Origin: Salvelinus alpinus
Lineage: Eukaryota; Chordata; Actinopteri; Salmoniformes; Salmonidae
Direction: 5' to 3'
Length of the DNA stretch: 64,000 nucleotides
Assembly: GCF_045679555.1 (NCBI RefSeq)
Contig: NC_092096.1
Span: 13,173,437-13,237,436, forward strand
Part shown: positions 1 to 12,834 of the stretch, piece after piece
How the letters are laid out: the number at the start of each line of letters is the position of its first letter
Position numbering within the stretch: position 1 is the stretch's first letter
Program-made: the position numbers and the translations under genes
The notes under the pieces: generated by a model
What the model was told of the DNA's origin: nothing
The model's input: the letters and a program-made list of their open reading frames with translations, nothing else
Database searches by the model: none

Positions 1-90
1 TAGTATATTTTCATGTGGGTAGGGTCTATCTGGTTCAGATGATACAGTATGGATGTTTATCAGAGGGCCTCAGCAGTGGGGCATTGACAC

Positions 91-190
91 CACGCACGCA
101 CGCGCGCACGCACACACGCACACACGCACACACACACATACAGACACGCACACACACGCGCACGCACACACACGCACGCACACACACACA
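91..190. repeat. (CA)n/(CGCA)n microsatellite
   Basis: Alternating CA dinucleotides mixed with CACG and CGCA variants run for about 100 bp. Open frames crossing it are low complexity (Thr-His or Cys-Val) and are not genes. Confidence 0.95.
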
Positions 191-285
191 GCGGTGAGCA
201 GCGGAGCGGTGAGGCGGTGTGAGCTCTCTGAAGGAAGATAAATGATGGCTGAACAGTCTGACAGGTGGTGCCCTGAGGCAAGAGG

Positions 286-1994
286 AGATGACGAGTGATA
301 ATGTCTGAGCAGGTAGGAGATGAGAGGAGGTCACACTGAGTGATAATATCTGAGGAGGGATGAGATGAGGGGAGGGCACACTGAGTCATATAGTCTGAGG
401 AGGGAGGAGATGAGAGGAGGCCACACTGAGTGATAATGTCTGAGGAGGGAGGAGATGAGGGGAGGTCACACTGAGTGATAATGTCTGAGGAGGGAGGGAG
501 ATGAGGGGAGGTCACACTGAGTGATAATGTCTGAGGAGGGAGGAGATGAGGGGAGGTCACACTGAGTGATAATGTCTGAGGAGGGAGGGAGATGAGGGGA
601 GGTCACACTGAGTGATAATGTCTGAGGAGGGAGGGAGATGAGGGGAGGTCACACTGAGTCATATAGTCTGAGGAGGGAGGAGATGAGGGGAGGTCACACT
701 GAGTGATAATGTCTGAGGAGGGAGGAGATGAGGGGAGGTCACACTGAGTGATAATGTCTGAGGAGGGAGGAGATGAGGGGAGGTCACACTGAGTGATAAT
801 GTCTGAGGAGGGAGGGAGATGAGGGGAGGTCACACTGAGTGATAATGTCTGAGGAGGGAGGGAGATGAGGGGAGGTCACACTGAGTGATATAGTCTGAGG
901 AGGGAGGAGATGAGGGGAGGTCACACTGAGTGATATAGTCTGAAGAGGGAGGAGATGAGGGGAGGTCACACTGAGTGATATAGTCTGAGGAGGGAGGAGA
1001 TGAGGGGAGGTCACACTGAGTCATATAGTCTGAGGAGGGAGGAGATGAGGGGAGGTCACACTGAGTCATATAGTCTGAGGAGGGAGGAGATGAGGGGAGG
1101 TCACACTGAGTGATATAGTCTGAGGAGGGAGGAGATGAGGGGAGGTCACACTGAGTGATAATGTCTGAGGAGGGAGGAGATGAGGGGAGGTCACACTGAG
1201 TCATATAGTCTGAGGAGGGAGGAGATGAGGGGAGGTCACACTGAGTGATATAGTCTGAGGAGGGAGGAGATGAGGGGAGGTCACACTGAGTGATAATGTC
1301 TGAGGAGGGAGGGGATGAGGGGAGATCACACTGAGTGATAATGTCTGAGGGAGGAGATGAGGGGAGGTCACACTGAGTGATATAGTCTGAGGAGGGAGGA
1401 GATGAGGGGAGGTCACACTGAGTGATAATGTCTGAGGAGGGAGGAGATGAGGGGAGGTCACACTAAGTGATAATGTCTGAGGAGGGAGGAGATGAGGGGA
1501 GATCACACCAAGTTATAATGTCTGAGGAGGGAGGGAGATGAGGGGAGATCACACCAAGTTATAATGTCTGAGGAGGGAGGAGATGAGGGGAGATCACACC
1601 AAGTTATAATGTCTGAGGAGGGAGGGAGATGAGGGGAGATCACACCAAGTTATAATGTCTGAGGAGGGAGGGAGATGAGGGGAGATCACACCAAGTTATA
1701 ATGTCTGAGGAGGGAGGAGATGAGGGGAGATCACACCAAGTTATAATGTCTGAGGAGGGAGGGAGATGAGGGGAGATCACACCAAGTTATAATGTCTGAG
1801 GAGGGAGGGAGATGAGGGGAGATCACACCAAGTTATAATGTCTGAGGAGGGAGGGAGATGAGGGGAGATCACACCAAGTTATAATGTCTGAGGAGGGAGG
1901 AGATGGGGGGAGATCACACCAAGTTATAATGTCTGAGGAGGGAGGAGATGAGGGGAGATCACACTGAGTGATAATGTCTGAGGAGGGAGGAGAC
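286..1994. repeat. Minisatellite, ~45-bp unit, two spatially separated subtypes
   Basis: About 38 tandem copies of a purine-rich unit of 42-46 bp built round TGATAATGTCTGAGGAGGG and GAGATGAGGGGA. From about 300 to 1500 the units read GGTCACACTGAGTGATA. From about 1500 to 1950 they read GATCACACCAAGTTATA, and the last unit returns to the first type. Length variation comes mostly from an extra GG in the GGGAGG run. Minus-strand open frames (SSPPSSD-type repeats) are artefacts. Confidence 0.97.
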
Positions 1995-3110
1995 ACTCCC
2001 AGACAATGTTCCCTCCAGGACTGACACGCAGTAGAAATGCAAGTGATTGAACGTCACTGAGTTCGCCCATTAGTTTCCACTATATAGATCAACGTTTTTT
2101 CTGTGATCGAATCAAAATTATATCAGCTCGTTTTCAAAGCAACAAATCAAAACAAATTTAACTTTGCAAGACTGAGTCTGTGATTTTGTTGTAGTCAGAG
2201 CCAGAGCGCAACGGAGTAGAATTCGGGCCCACGAGCGGTCTTTCAATCACCCGCGAGTGAGTGCGCTTTTCAGATCAATGCGCAGTGCCGCACGTGTGCA
2301 CATTTGGTGATATTCTTTGCCAGTTTGAACGTTATTCGCGTACTTATAGATAAGTATAGGTCAGCAATGGGGAGTTACCGCTTCCTACAAGAGCACAAAA
2401 CCTGTAGGTTACATTTCAAGCTGTCTTTGAAAACCCCGTCAGGTAAAAAATCGTATGTCTTAATTAAAGGGGCAGTGTTGTATTTTGAGACAGTCTTGAA
2501 TATGCAAATAAGCCAATATGCAGAGGGGTTGGTAGCCTACATTGTCTAATTCTCTGTATGGTAATAATAATACATTGTATTTTGTAAAGTGGTTTCTTGC
2601 ATAATACAACACAATGCAATGTACAGTCACCTATGTGGCTCATGGTGTTACAGACCAAGTAAAAAAAAACATAAATTAATGTCAAGCCCTTCATAATGTA
2701 AAAACGTTTTTTTTTAAGTCTCATGCAATGTAGACGTGCATTGAACACCACAAATAGACTACTGTGGGCTATATCATAGAAATCAAAAGCTATTTCAATG
2801 TGAACATTTTATGGGATTTGCTCCATTGGTTTTGTTGGTAGGCCAACATTATGCTCAAATAGCCATAATAGCCTATTGGCTACTGTCTAAAACTGTAAGG
2901 GTACAGCCTCAGTGTTCACTGTAAACGCGGCGGAATATAAAGAACATTCTCACAATGTTCAAGTTTCCGCTCACAAGACCCAAAATGTTGAGGGAACATT
3001 GCTCCCAGATGCCTCAGATACTGCTCTACTGTAGACTGATGCTGAAGGAGTCAGCCACCGTGTCCACAACACTAAGCCCTACAACTGGTACCTCTAACTC
3101 AGCTTTAGCA
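1995..3110. other. Single-copy-looking DNA without a recognisable gene
   Basis: Mixed-composition sequence with no long open frame, no splice-flanked conserved peptide and no recognised repeat. A small open frame at 2304-2549 (81 codons) has no family signature. Poly-T and poly-A runs near 2660-2715 are the only simple sequence. Confidence 0.6.
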
Positions 3111-3120
3111 CCATCTCTGT

Positions 3121-4352
3121 CTTAGGGCAGTGAAGCATGGAGGTGGCTAGGAGCTGTTGTTCCTCTTTAGTTCTGTCATAGCTCTCTGTCTTAGGGCAGT
3201 GAAGCATGGAAGTGGCTAGGAGCTGTTGTTCCTCTTTAGTTCAGTCATATCTCTGTCTTAGGGCAGTGAAGCATGGAGGTGGCTAGGAGCTGTTGTTCCT
3301 CTTTAGTTCAGTCATATCTCTGTCTTAGGGCAGTGAAGCATGGAGGTGGCTAGGAGCTGTTGGTCCTCTTTAGTTCAGTCATATCTCTGTCTTAGGGCAG
3401 TGAAGCATGGAGGTGGCTAGGAGGAGTATCTCTTTACTTCAGTCATATTTACTTCAGTCCTAGGGCAGTGAAACATGGAGGTGTCAAGGAGGAGTATGTC
3501 TTTAGTTCAGTCATATCTCTGTCTTACGACAGGGAAACATGGAGATGGCTAGGAGGTGTATCTCTTTCCTTCAGTCATATCTCTGTCTTAGGGCAGTGAA
3601 GCGTGGAGGTGGCTAGGAGCTGTTGTTCCTCTTTAGTTCAGTCATATCGCTGTCTTAGGGCAGTGAAGCATGGAGGTGGCTAGGAGGAGTATCTCTTTAC
3701 TTCAGTCATATTTACTTCAGTCCTAGGGCAGTGAAACATGGAGGTGTCAAGGAGGAGTATGTCTTTACTTCAGTCATATCTCTGTCTTACGACAGGGAAA
3801 CATGGAGATGGCTAGGAGGTGTATCTCTTTCCTTCAGTCATATCTCTGTCTTAGGGCAGTGAAGCGTGGAGGTGGCTAGGAGCTGTTGTTCCTCTTTAGT
3901 TCAGTCATATCGCTGTCTTAGGGCAGTGAAGCATGGAGGTGGCTAGGAGGAGTATCTCTTTACTTCAGTCATATTTACTTCAGTCCTAGGGCAGTGAAAC
4001 ATGGAGGTGTCAAGGAGGAGTATGTCTTTACTTCAGTCATATCTCTGTCTTACGACAGGGAAACATGGAGATGGCTAGGAGGTGTATCTCTTTCCTTCAG
4101 TCATATCTCTGTCTTAGGGCAGGGAAACATGGAGGTGGCTAGGAGCTGTTGTTCCTCTTTAGTTCAGTCATATCTCTGTCTTAGGGCAGGGAAGCATGGA
4201 GGTGTCTAGGAGGTGTATCTCTTTCCTTCAGTCATATCTCTGTCTTAGGGCAGGGAAGCATGGAGGTGTCTAGGAGGTGTATCTCTTTCCTTCAGTCATA
4301 TCTCTGTCTTAGGGCAGGGAAGCATGGAGGTGTCTAGGTGGAGTACTTCTTT
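3121..4352. repeat. Minisatellite, ~67-bp unit with a 263-bp higher-order repeat
   Basis: Tandem units contain TCTGTCTTAGGGCAGTGAAG, then CATGGAGGTGGCTAGGAG, and end in TTCAGTCATA. Units differ in the middle (AGCTGTTGTTCCTC or AGGAGTATCTC). Between about 3590 and 4080 a block of several variant units is repeated as a whole: the rare variant GAAGCGTGG recurs at about 3598 and 3861, 263 bp apart. The array resumes for a few bases after the insertion at 4358-4641. Confidence 0.95.
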
Positions 4353-4357
4353 AGTTC

Positions 4358-4641
4358 TGTAAGGATCAACGCTGGAGATGAGAAGCAGGTACAGGGAGTG
4401 AACATTTAATAACCCCGAACAGGAACAGAATACGGACAGTGTCTGGACAGGGGAAACGTAAACGACAATAATGCTGACGGGGATGAAACAGACAGATATA
4501 GGGAAGGCAATCAAAATGTGAAGGTAGTCCAGGTGAGTCCAATGAGCGCTGATGCGTGTAATGATAGTGTCAGGTGTGCGTAATGAAGGGAAGCCTGGCG
4601 CCCTCGAGCGCCAGAGAGGGAGAGCGGGAGCAGGCGTGACA
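4358..4641. mobile_element. LTR-like insertion (284 bp, TG...CA ends) with 5-bp target duplication
   Basis: This foreign segment interrupts a repeat unit of the preceding minisatellite. It begins TGTAAGGATC, ends GGCGTGACA, and is flanked by AGTTC at 4353-4357 and 4642-4646. Neighbouring units read TTTAGTTCAGTCATA without interruption, which gives the empty site. TG...CA ends and a 5-bp target duplication are the signature of LTR retrotransposons, so a solo LTR or a very short terminal-repeat element is the best reading. No coding sequence is present. I recognise the GC-rich right part as a dispersed salmonid repeat but cannot name the family. Confidence 0.75.
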
Positions 4642-4646
4642 AGTTC

Positions 4647-5183
4647 AGTCATATCTATGGTTTCAATGTCTCAACATTTATTTCTCTGTATTAACAAACG
4701 GGTTTAACCTCTAAGCACAATCAAGGACTTGAAACGTTTACGTTTCAGTTCTAGTGGGGAGAATGAAGAAGGAAGCACACCTGTTTAAGAGCCTTTTTCA
4801 GTCCCTTCTTCGAAATTGTGTAATCAGATTTTTAAAATATAATTGTTGAATCCAATCAAACCGTCTATTGTTTGTTTCATGTCTCTTCAGATAGCTCTGC
4901 CTCTCTGTATAAAGAAGTGCTCACGTTCCATCTGACAAGACCTTGGAGACGATTCATTGTTGAAAGAAGGCTGGTTTTACACACACACACTGATTACCCA
5001 CATGCTCACCGCACAGATTTGCTCAAGTGTTACTCATTTAATTTCTCACACAATATTGATGTCCCTGTCTCCTTGGGCGGTCAGGCTACTTTGTAATGTT
5101 GACAGTCAACGAAGTTTGATGTGCCCTCCTCAGCTTCACAGGCTGAACCAAATTAAACACTATGGATCCCCCTTTTACTGTCA
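4647..5183. other. Region without recognisable gene
   Basis: It starts with the last few bases of the 67-bp minisatellite, then runs through mixed sequence with no recognised element. Open frames of 74 and 140 codons cross it; the longer one runs into the CT microsatellite and has no family signature. Confidence 0.55.
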
Positions 5184-5312
5184 TCTCTCTCTCTCTCTGT
5201 CTCTCTCTCTGTCTCTCTCTCTCTCTGTCTCTCTCTCTTTCTCTCACTCTCCTTCTTTTCTCCCCTCCCTCCCTCTCTCTCTCTCCTTTTCCCTCTTCTC
5301 ATCTGCTCTCCA
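5184..5312. repeat. (CT)n-rich microsatellite
   Basis: Runs of TCTCTCTCTGTC pass into CCTCCCTCTCTC. Simple sequence only. Confidence 0.9.
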
Positions 5313-5924
5313 GATGTGCAGCATGATAAACCCTATGCATGATACACACGGAGAGGTCCCAGCTCTATTCCATCTCTGATACTGCCGCCCAGCTTTCTGA
5401 GATCCCATGTGAACAAAAGGACAGCTAACCGCTGGGTCGTAAAGATAAGTCCCAGTATCTTTTTAAGAGTAGTAACTGTCCTCTTAAACAATGTTTTCCG
5501 GTAGCGAGTATGGACGATAATAGAATAATATGTGCTACTTATCCAACATGACTTCCAGTTCAGTGACTGAATATGTTTGTAGTGTCTGTGATCCTCCTTG
5601 GAATTTAACCCCTGACCTCAACACACTCTTATCAACTGAGACAGGAGAACCACGTCACTGTTATGCCACAGTATTAAAGATAGACATTGATTATCAAATG
5701 TAACAGACACCCTTTTGAAACTTGAGCATCCCGGCTTCCACTCACGGCCTTAGTTCATTTTTTATTTTTCACTGTCATCCTGTCCTGCTCTGTCCACATT
5801 ATATTGAAGACTATTAAAGTGATGAAGGTTTCCTGTCTGAAGATCAAGAGTCTGTCCTTCAGTGAAAGGACAAATCCTAGGTCAGCGAAACCCGAATGGG
5901 ATCCCATATTTGTTAATGCTACAG
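5313..5924. other. Region without recognisable gene
   Basis: Mixed-composition DNA lacking long open frames or a recognised repeat. The segment just before 5925 flows directly into the 15-bp minisatellite, sharing its ACAGACGTTAATG motif. Confidence 0.55.
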
Positions 5925-6778
5925 ACGTTAATGGTACAGACATGGTACAGACGTTAATGGTACAGACGTTAATGGTACAGACGTTAATGGTACAGACGTT
6001 AATGGTACAGACGTTAATGGTACAGACGTTAATGGTACAGACGTAAATGGTACAGACGTTAATGGTACAGACATGGTACAGCCGTTAATGGTACAGACAT
6101 GGTACAGACGTTAATGGTACAGACGTTAATGGTACAGACGTTAATGGTACAGACGTTAATGGTACAGACGTTAATGGTACAGACGTTAATGGTACAGACG
6201 TTCATGGTACAGACGTTAATGGTACAGACGTTAATGGTACAGACGTTCATGGTACAGACGTTAATGGTACAGACGTTAATGGTACAGACGTTAATGGTAC
6301 AGACGTTAATGGTACAGACATTAATGGTACAGACGTTAATGGTACAGACGTAAATGGTACAGACGTTAATGGTACAGACATGGTACAGACGTTAATGGTA
6401 CAGACATGGTACAGACGTTAATGGTACAGACGTTAATGGTACAGACGTTAATGGTACAGACGTTAATGGTACAGACGTTAATGGTACAGACGTTAATGGT
6501 ACAGACGTTCATGGTACAGACGTTAATGGTACAGACGTTAATGGTACAGACGTTCATGGTACAGACGTTAATGGTACAGACGTTAATGGTACAGACGTTA
6601 ATGGTATAGACGTTAATGGTACAGACGTTATTGGTACAGACGTTAATGGTACAGACGTTAATGGTACAGACGTTAATGGTACAGACGTTAATGGTACAGA
6701 CGTTAATGGTACAGATGTTAATGGTACAGACGTTAATGCTACAGACGTTAATGGTACAGACGTTAATGCTACAGACGT
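5925..6778. repeat. Minisatellite, 15-bp unit GTTAATGGTACAGAC
   Basis: About 56 copies of GTTAATGGTACAGAC with point variants (GTTCATGG, GTAAATGG, ATTAATGG). Because 15 is a multiple of 3 the array is open on both strands (MVQTL and INVCT peptides), which is not evidence of coding. A higher-order block of about 307 bp is duplicated: the variant pattern at 6059-6250 recurs at 6366-6557. Confidence 0.97.
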
Positions 6779-7251
6779 TGGGTTTGAGCTGTAGGCTTGT
6801 GTCTGTTTATTGTCTGTTGTCAGCTGTATCTACCATCTTTGATCCTGACAACCAGAACATGGTCATGTACTCATGTTGTTTATTGGAGAAAAGTAGTGGA
6901 GTATTTTTGCAATATTTAACAAGTTACAGTTTGTTTTATCAATTTTCGTAATCGGATGCATCACAAAAAAACAAGGAAGAATTTCCCACAAAGCAGATTA
7001 GATGGATTCTGGGCTTGACATCCATTTTACATACAGATGAAGCTATCAGTGCAATCATGATATTGAATATTGAGACCTTAAAACGCTAAAGGGTAATCCA
7101 GCCAGTTTAGTAGGACTTGTCTTGGAGGATGATGTTTGACATCCATTCGTTCTGGCCAATTCAACCAGGGCTATGTTGACAAGTGACATCCTGTTTGCAT
7201 GGTGTTTATTTTCCACTGTGCAGAGATGGAGCCGAGGAGATGGCTTGTTTG
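6779..7251. other. Region without recognisable gene
   Basis: Mixed sequence between the 15-bp minisatellite and the TG microsatellite. No splice-flanked conserved peptide is seen. Confidence 0.55.
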
Positions 7252-7452
<201 letters not shown>

Positions 7453-7710
7453 CAGAGGGCCTGGTCAGTACAGTAGATGAACTTGCAGCCCACTCTTTAG
7501 AAGACAGACATTCCTTGACCTTTGAGCCATTTCAACTCAGCGTGGCTGGTATTATTAAACACTATGCCAGAAAGGTTGCACGAGAGGTAGACTATGGATG
7601 CAGAAAGTGATGAAGCTGAATTGGAGGTGGATACGACAGAACAGATGGACCGTAGTTTTGTTGGATTTGTTTTCCTATCAACATTTATATTGTTGTCCAG
7701 CCTCCAGGAA

Positions 7711-8590
7711 TAATGAAACCTCTGGACCTCAGCCCTCCATCATCTGCACCTCAGCCCTCCACCCTCAAACCTCTGGACCTCAGCCCTCCACCCTCAAACC
7801 TCTGGACCTCAGCCCTCCACCCTCAAACCTCTGGACCTCAGCCCTCTACCCTCAAACCTCTGGACCTCAGCCCTCTACCCTCAAACCTCTGGACCTCAGC
7901 CTCCACCCTCAAACCTCTGGGCCTCAGCCCTCCACCATCTGGACCTCAGCCCTCCACCCTCAAACCTCTGGACCTCAGCCCTCCACCATCTGGACCTCAG
8001 CCCTCAGCCCTCCACCATCTGGACCTCAGCCCTCCACCCTCAAACCTCTGGACCTCAGCCCTCCACCATCTGGACCTCAGCCCTCCACCCTCAAACCTCT
8101 GGACCTCAGCCCTCCACCCTCAAACCTCTGGACCTCAGCCCTCCACCCTCAAACCTCTGGGCCTCAGCCCTCCACCATCTGGACCTCAGCCCTCCACCCT
8201 CAAACCTCTGGGCCTCAGCCCTCCACCATCTGGACCTCAGCCCTCCACCCTCAAACCTCTGGACCTCAGCCCTCCACCATCTGGACCTCAGCCCTCAGCC
8301 CTCCACCATCTGGACCTCAGCCCTCCACCCTCAAACCTCTGGACCTCAGCCCTCCACCATCTGGACCTCAGCCCTCCACCCTCAAACCTCTGGACCTCAG
8401 CCCTCCACCCTCAAACCTCTGGACCTCAGCCCTCCACCATCTGGACCTCAGCCCTCAGCCCTCCACCATCTGGACCTCAGCCCTCAGCCCTCCACCATCA
8501 GGACCTCAGCCCTCCACCCTCAAACCTCTGGACCTCAGTCCTCCACCCTCCACCCTTAAACCTCTGGACCTCAGCCCTCTACCCTCAATG
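7711..8590. repeat. Minisatellite of mixed 29-bp and 22-bp units
   Basis: Units start CTGGACCTCAGCCCTCCACC and end either in CTCAAACCT (29 bp) or AT (22 bp), in irregular order, with a few extra CAGCCCT insertions. The Pro/Ser/Leu-rich frames of 431 and 292 codons follow the array and end in unrelated simple sequence, so I do not call a gene. Confidence 0.95.
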
Positions 8591-8617
8591 ACCTTTTCGA
8601 CTTGTCACTCCATCTGT

Positions 8618-8618
<1 letters not shown>

Positions 8619-8699
<81 letters not shown>
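8619..8699. repeat. (TG)n microsatellite
   Basis: About 80 bp of TG with one CT interruption. Confidence 0.97.
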
Positions 8700-8700
<1 letters not shown>

Positions 8701-8849
8701 TCTCAAATATTGTGGAAAGTGTTGCTTCGGGGTCATCTCCAAGAATGTGAGGAATGAAATCTGGACTCTGTCTCAACGTTCTGACACGCATCTCACAGGT
8801 TCCAATATTACAATTAGTTTTGAGAGATATGTACGCTTTCTTTGTCTAG

Positions 8850-11625
8850 CTATAATACTATACAACTATATACTACCACTATACTATCTATAGTACTGCA
8901 CTACTATATATACTACCACTATACTATATATAGTACTGCACTACTATATACTACCACTATACTATCTATAGTACTGCACTACTATATATACTACCACTAT
9001 ACTATCTATAGTACTGCACTACTATATATACTACCACTATACTATCTATAGTACTGCACTACTATATATACTACCACTATACTATCTATAGTACTGCACT
9101 ACTATATATACTACCACTATACTATCTATAGTACTGCACTACTATATATACTACCACTATACTATCTATAGTATTGCACTACTATATATACTACCACTAT
9201 ACTATCTATAGCACTGCACTACTATATATACTACCACTATACTATCTATAGTACTGCACAACTATATATACTACCACTATACTATCTATAGTACTGCACT
9301 ACTATATATACTACCACTACACTATCTATAGTATTGCACTACTATATATACTACCACTATACTATCTATAGTATTGCACTACTATATATACTACCACTAT
9401 ACTATATATAGTATTGCACTACTATATATACTACCACTATACTATCTATAATACTATACTGCTATATATACTACCACTATACTATCTATAGTACCACACC
9501 ACTATATATACTACCACTATACTACCTATAGTACTGCACTACTATATATACTACAACTATACTAGCTATAATACTATACTACCATATATACTACCACTAT
9601 ACCAGCTATAAAACTATACTACTATATATACTACCACTATACTATCTATAGTACTGCACCACTATATATACTACCACTTTACTACCTATAGTACTGCACT
9701 ACTATATATACTACAACTATACTAGCTATAATACTATACTACTATATATACTACCACTATACCAGCTATAATACTATACTACTATATATACTACCACTAT
9801 ACTATCTATAGTACTGCACTACTATATATACTACCACTATACCAGCTATAATACTATACTACTGTATACTGCCACTATACCAGCTATACCACTAAACTAC
9901 TATATACTACCACTATACTGGCGATACTACTAAACTACTATATACTGCCACTATACTAGCTATAATACTACGCCAGTATATATACTACCACTATACTAGC
10001 TATACTACTATATACTGCCACTATACTAGCTATACTACTAAACTACTATATACCGCCACTATACTAGCTATAATACTGTGTGCTACAACTATACTATCTA
10101 TACTACTGCATTGCTATATACCACCACTATACTAGCTATACTACCACACTACTATATACTACCACTATACTAGCTATACTACCATATACTGCCACTATGC
10201 TAGCTATACTACTATATACTACCACTATACTATCTATACTACTGCACTACTGTATACCACCACTATACTAGCTATACTACTATATATTGCCACTATACTA
10301 GCCATACCACTATACGACTAAATACTGCCACTATATTAGCTATACTACAATATTACTATATCCTACCACTATACTATCTATAGTACTGCACTACTATATA
10401 TACTACCACTATACTACCTATGGTACTGTACTACTATATATACAACAACTATACCAGCTATAATACTATACCACTATATACTGCCACTATACTATCTATA
10501 CTTCTGCACTGCTATACACGACCACTATACTAGCTATACTACATACTGCTATATACTACCACTATATCAGCTATACTACCATATTCTACCACTATACTAG
10601 CTATACTACATACTACTATATACTACCTCTATACTAGCTATAATACTATATACTAAAACTATACTGGCTATACTACATGCTACTATATACTGCCACTATA
10701 CTAGCTGTGCTGCTATATACTACCACTATACTATCTATACTACAGCACTACTGTATACTACCACTACAGTAGCTATACTACTATATATTACCACTTTTCT
10801 AGCTATAATACTATACTACTGTATACTACCACTATACTAGCTGTACCACAATACTACTATATGCTACAACTATACTAGCTACACTACTATATAACTATAT
10901 ACTACCTCTATACTAGCTATAATACTACACTGCTATATAAAACCACTATACTAGCTATACCACTATATACTACCACTATACTAGCTATACTACTATGTGC
11001 TACCACTTTACTGGCTATACTACTATGCACTACCACTATACTAGCTATGCTACTATACTACTATATACTACCACTATACTACTATATTACTTTATACTAC
11101 TGCTATACCAGCTATAATACTATATTGCTATATACTACCACTATACTAGCTATGTTACTATACCACTGTACACTACCACTATACTAGCCACACTACTATA
11201 TATTGCCACTATACTAGCTATAATTCTATACTGCAATATACTACCGCTATACTAACTATAAAACTATGCTACTATATACTACCACTATACTAGCTGTAAT
11301 ACTGTACTGCTATATACTACCACGATACTAGCTGTATTACTATACTGTTATATACTACCACTATACTAGCTATAATACTATACTGCTATATACTACCACT
11401 ACACTAACTATAAAACTATGCTACTATATACTACCACTATACTAGCTGTAATACTATGCTGCTATATACTACCACTATACTAGCTATAATGCTGTGCTGC
11501 TATATACTATCACTATACTAGCTATACTGCTATACTACTAGGTACTACCACTATACTAGCTATACTCTTTTTGTACTTTATGCTGCTGCGTTACTAGCTA
11601 TACTACTATATACTACCTTTATGTT
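8850..11625. repeat. AT-rich minisatellite, 40-bp unit, decaying rightwards
   Basis: Units of exactly 40 bp (ACTATATATACTACCACTAT then ACTATCTATAGTACTGCACT) are almost perfect from about 8900 to 9440. They then diverge in steps and shorten to irregular units of about 27-45 bp by 11600. The motif CTACCACTATACTAGCTATA persists throughout. The array is about 2.8 kb long. No coding potential. Confidence 0.96.
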
Positions 11626-11985
11626 AGCTGGTTGGCCATGGAGGGAGAGGACGATGGCCCTAGATGTATTCTAATACAACTCCTGGCTAGGTATCAAATC
11701 TATAGCACATCCAAAAGGATAGATCAAGTAGTCCTTTGGGAATTGAATTAGTCCCTGCTCAGCTGTGGTGCTGGGGTGGAACAAAAACCTGCACATGTAG
11801 TTAAAAAGTGAGGCTTGTGAATGTTCGCTAAACTCCTAGGGGAGGCATTAACGTTTTCCTCTTTAACAACAGAGGATGTAAAACTGGCATACTGAGATTC
11901 AAGATAGTTGGACTGATTATTGCCCGAGCAGAGAGGAGAGAGAGGAAAGGGCTGGAACTATGCCCTGTTGGTAGAGTCAACCCTA
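11626..11985. other. Region without recognisable gene
   Basis: About 360 bp of mixed sequence between two repeat blocks. Nothing recognised. Confidence 0.5.
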
Positions 11986-12187
11986 TCTCCTCCTCTCCTC
12001 CCCTCCTCTCCTCCTCTCCTCCTATCCTCCTCTCCTCTCTTCCTCTCCTCCTTCCTCCCCTGTTGGTATAGTCAACCCCATCTCCTCCTCTCCCCTCCTC
12101 CTCTCCCCTCCTCCTCTCCTCTCTTCCTCTCCTCCTCCCTCCCCTGTTGGTATAGTCAGCCCCCTCTCATCTACTCCTCCCTCCCCT
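11986..12187. repeat. CT-rich tandem repeat
   Basis: TCCTCCTCTCCTC runs are broken three times by CCCTGTTGGTATAGTC, giving an irregular repeat of about 70-80 bp. Confidence 0.85.
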
Positions 12188-12378
12188 GAAGCCCTCCGGT
12201 CGAGACAAATGCGATGTAATCTCTCTCAAAATATACACAAATAATGATCAGCCTAAATTGTGTTATGAGAGTCAGGCTTGGCATGCTGTCAGACCTCCCA
12301 AACGGACAACGCTGAATAACCACTGGACTTCAGATGGAAACACTTCCAAATCAGACTTCCAACATTGTTCTTCGTGAG

Positions 12379-12624
12379 CTCTCTCTGTCTCTGTCTCTGT
12401 CTCTGTCTCTGTCTCTGTCTCTGTCTCTGTCTCTGTCTCTGTCTCTGTCTCTGTCTCTGTCTCTGTCTCCGTCTCCGTCTCCGTCTCCGTCTCCGTCTCC
12501 GTCTCCGTCTCCGTCTCCGTCTCCGTCTCCGTCTCCGTCTCCGTCTCCGTCTCCGTTCCGTCTCCGTCTCCGTCTCCGTCTCCGTCTCTGTCTCTCTCTG
12601 TCTCTCTCTGGTTCTCTCTCTGTA

Positions 12625-12678
<54 letters not shown>

Positions 12679-12702
12679 ACTCTCTCTGTCTCTCTCTCTG
12701 TT

Positions 12703-12738
<36 letters not shown>

Positions 12739-12744
12739 TATCTG

Positions 12745-12833
<89 letters not shown>
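12379..12833. repeat. Compound microsatellite (TCTCTG)n-(TCTCCG)n-(TC)n
   Basis: Hexamer TCTCTG from 12379 to about 12465, TCTCCG to about 12586, then TC dinucleotide with scattered G and A to 12833. The hexamer switch from TG to CG is abrupt. Arg/Glu, Ser/Leu and Asp/Gly open frames here are artefacts. Confidence 0.97.

Positions 12834-12834
<1 letters not shown>

Noticed and set aside
7598..8893. Pro/Ser/Leu-rich frame of 431 codons, collagen- or mucin-like
   Set aside because: It follows a mixed 29/22-bp minisatellite, then a TG microsatellite; no signal peptide or conserved end.
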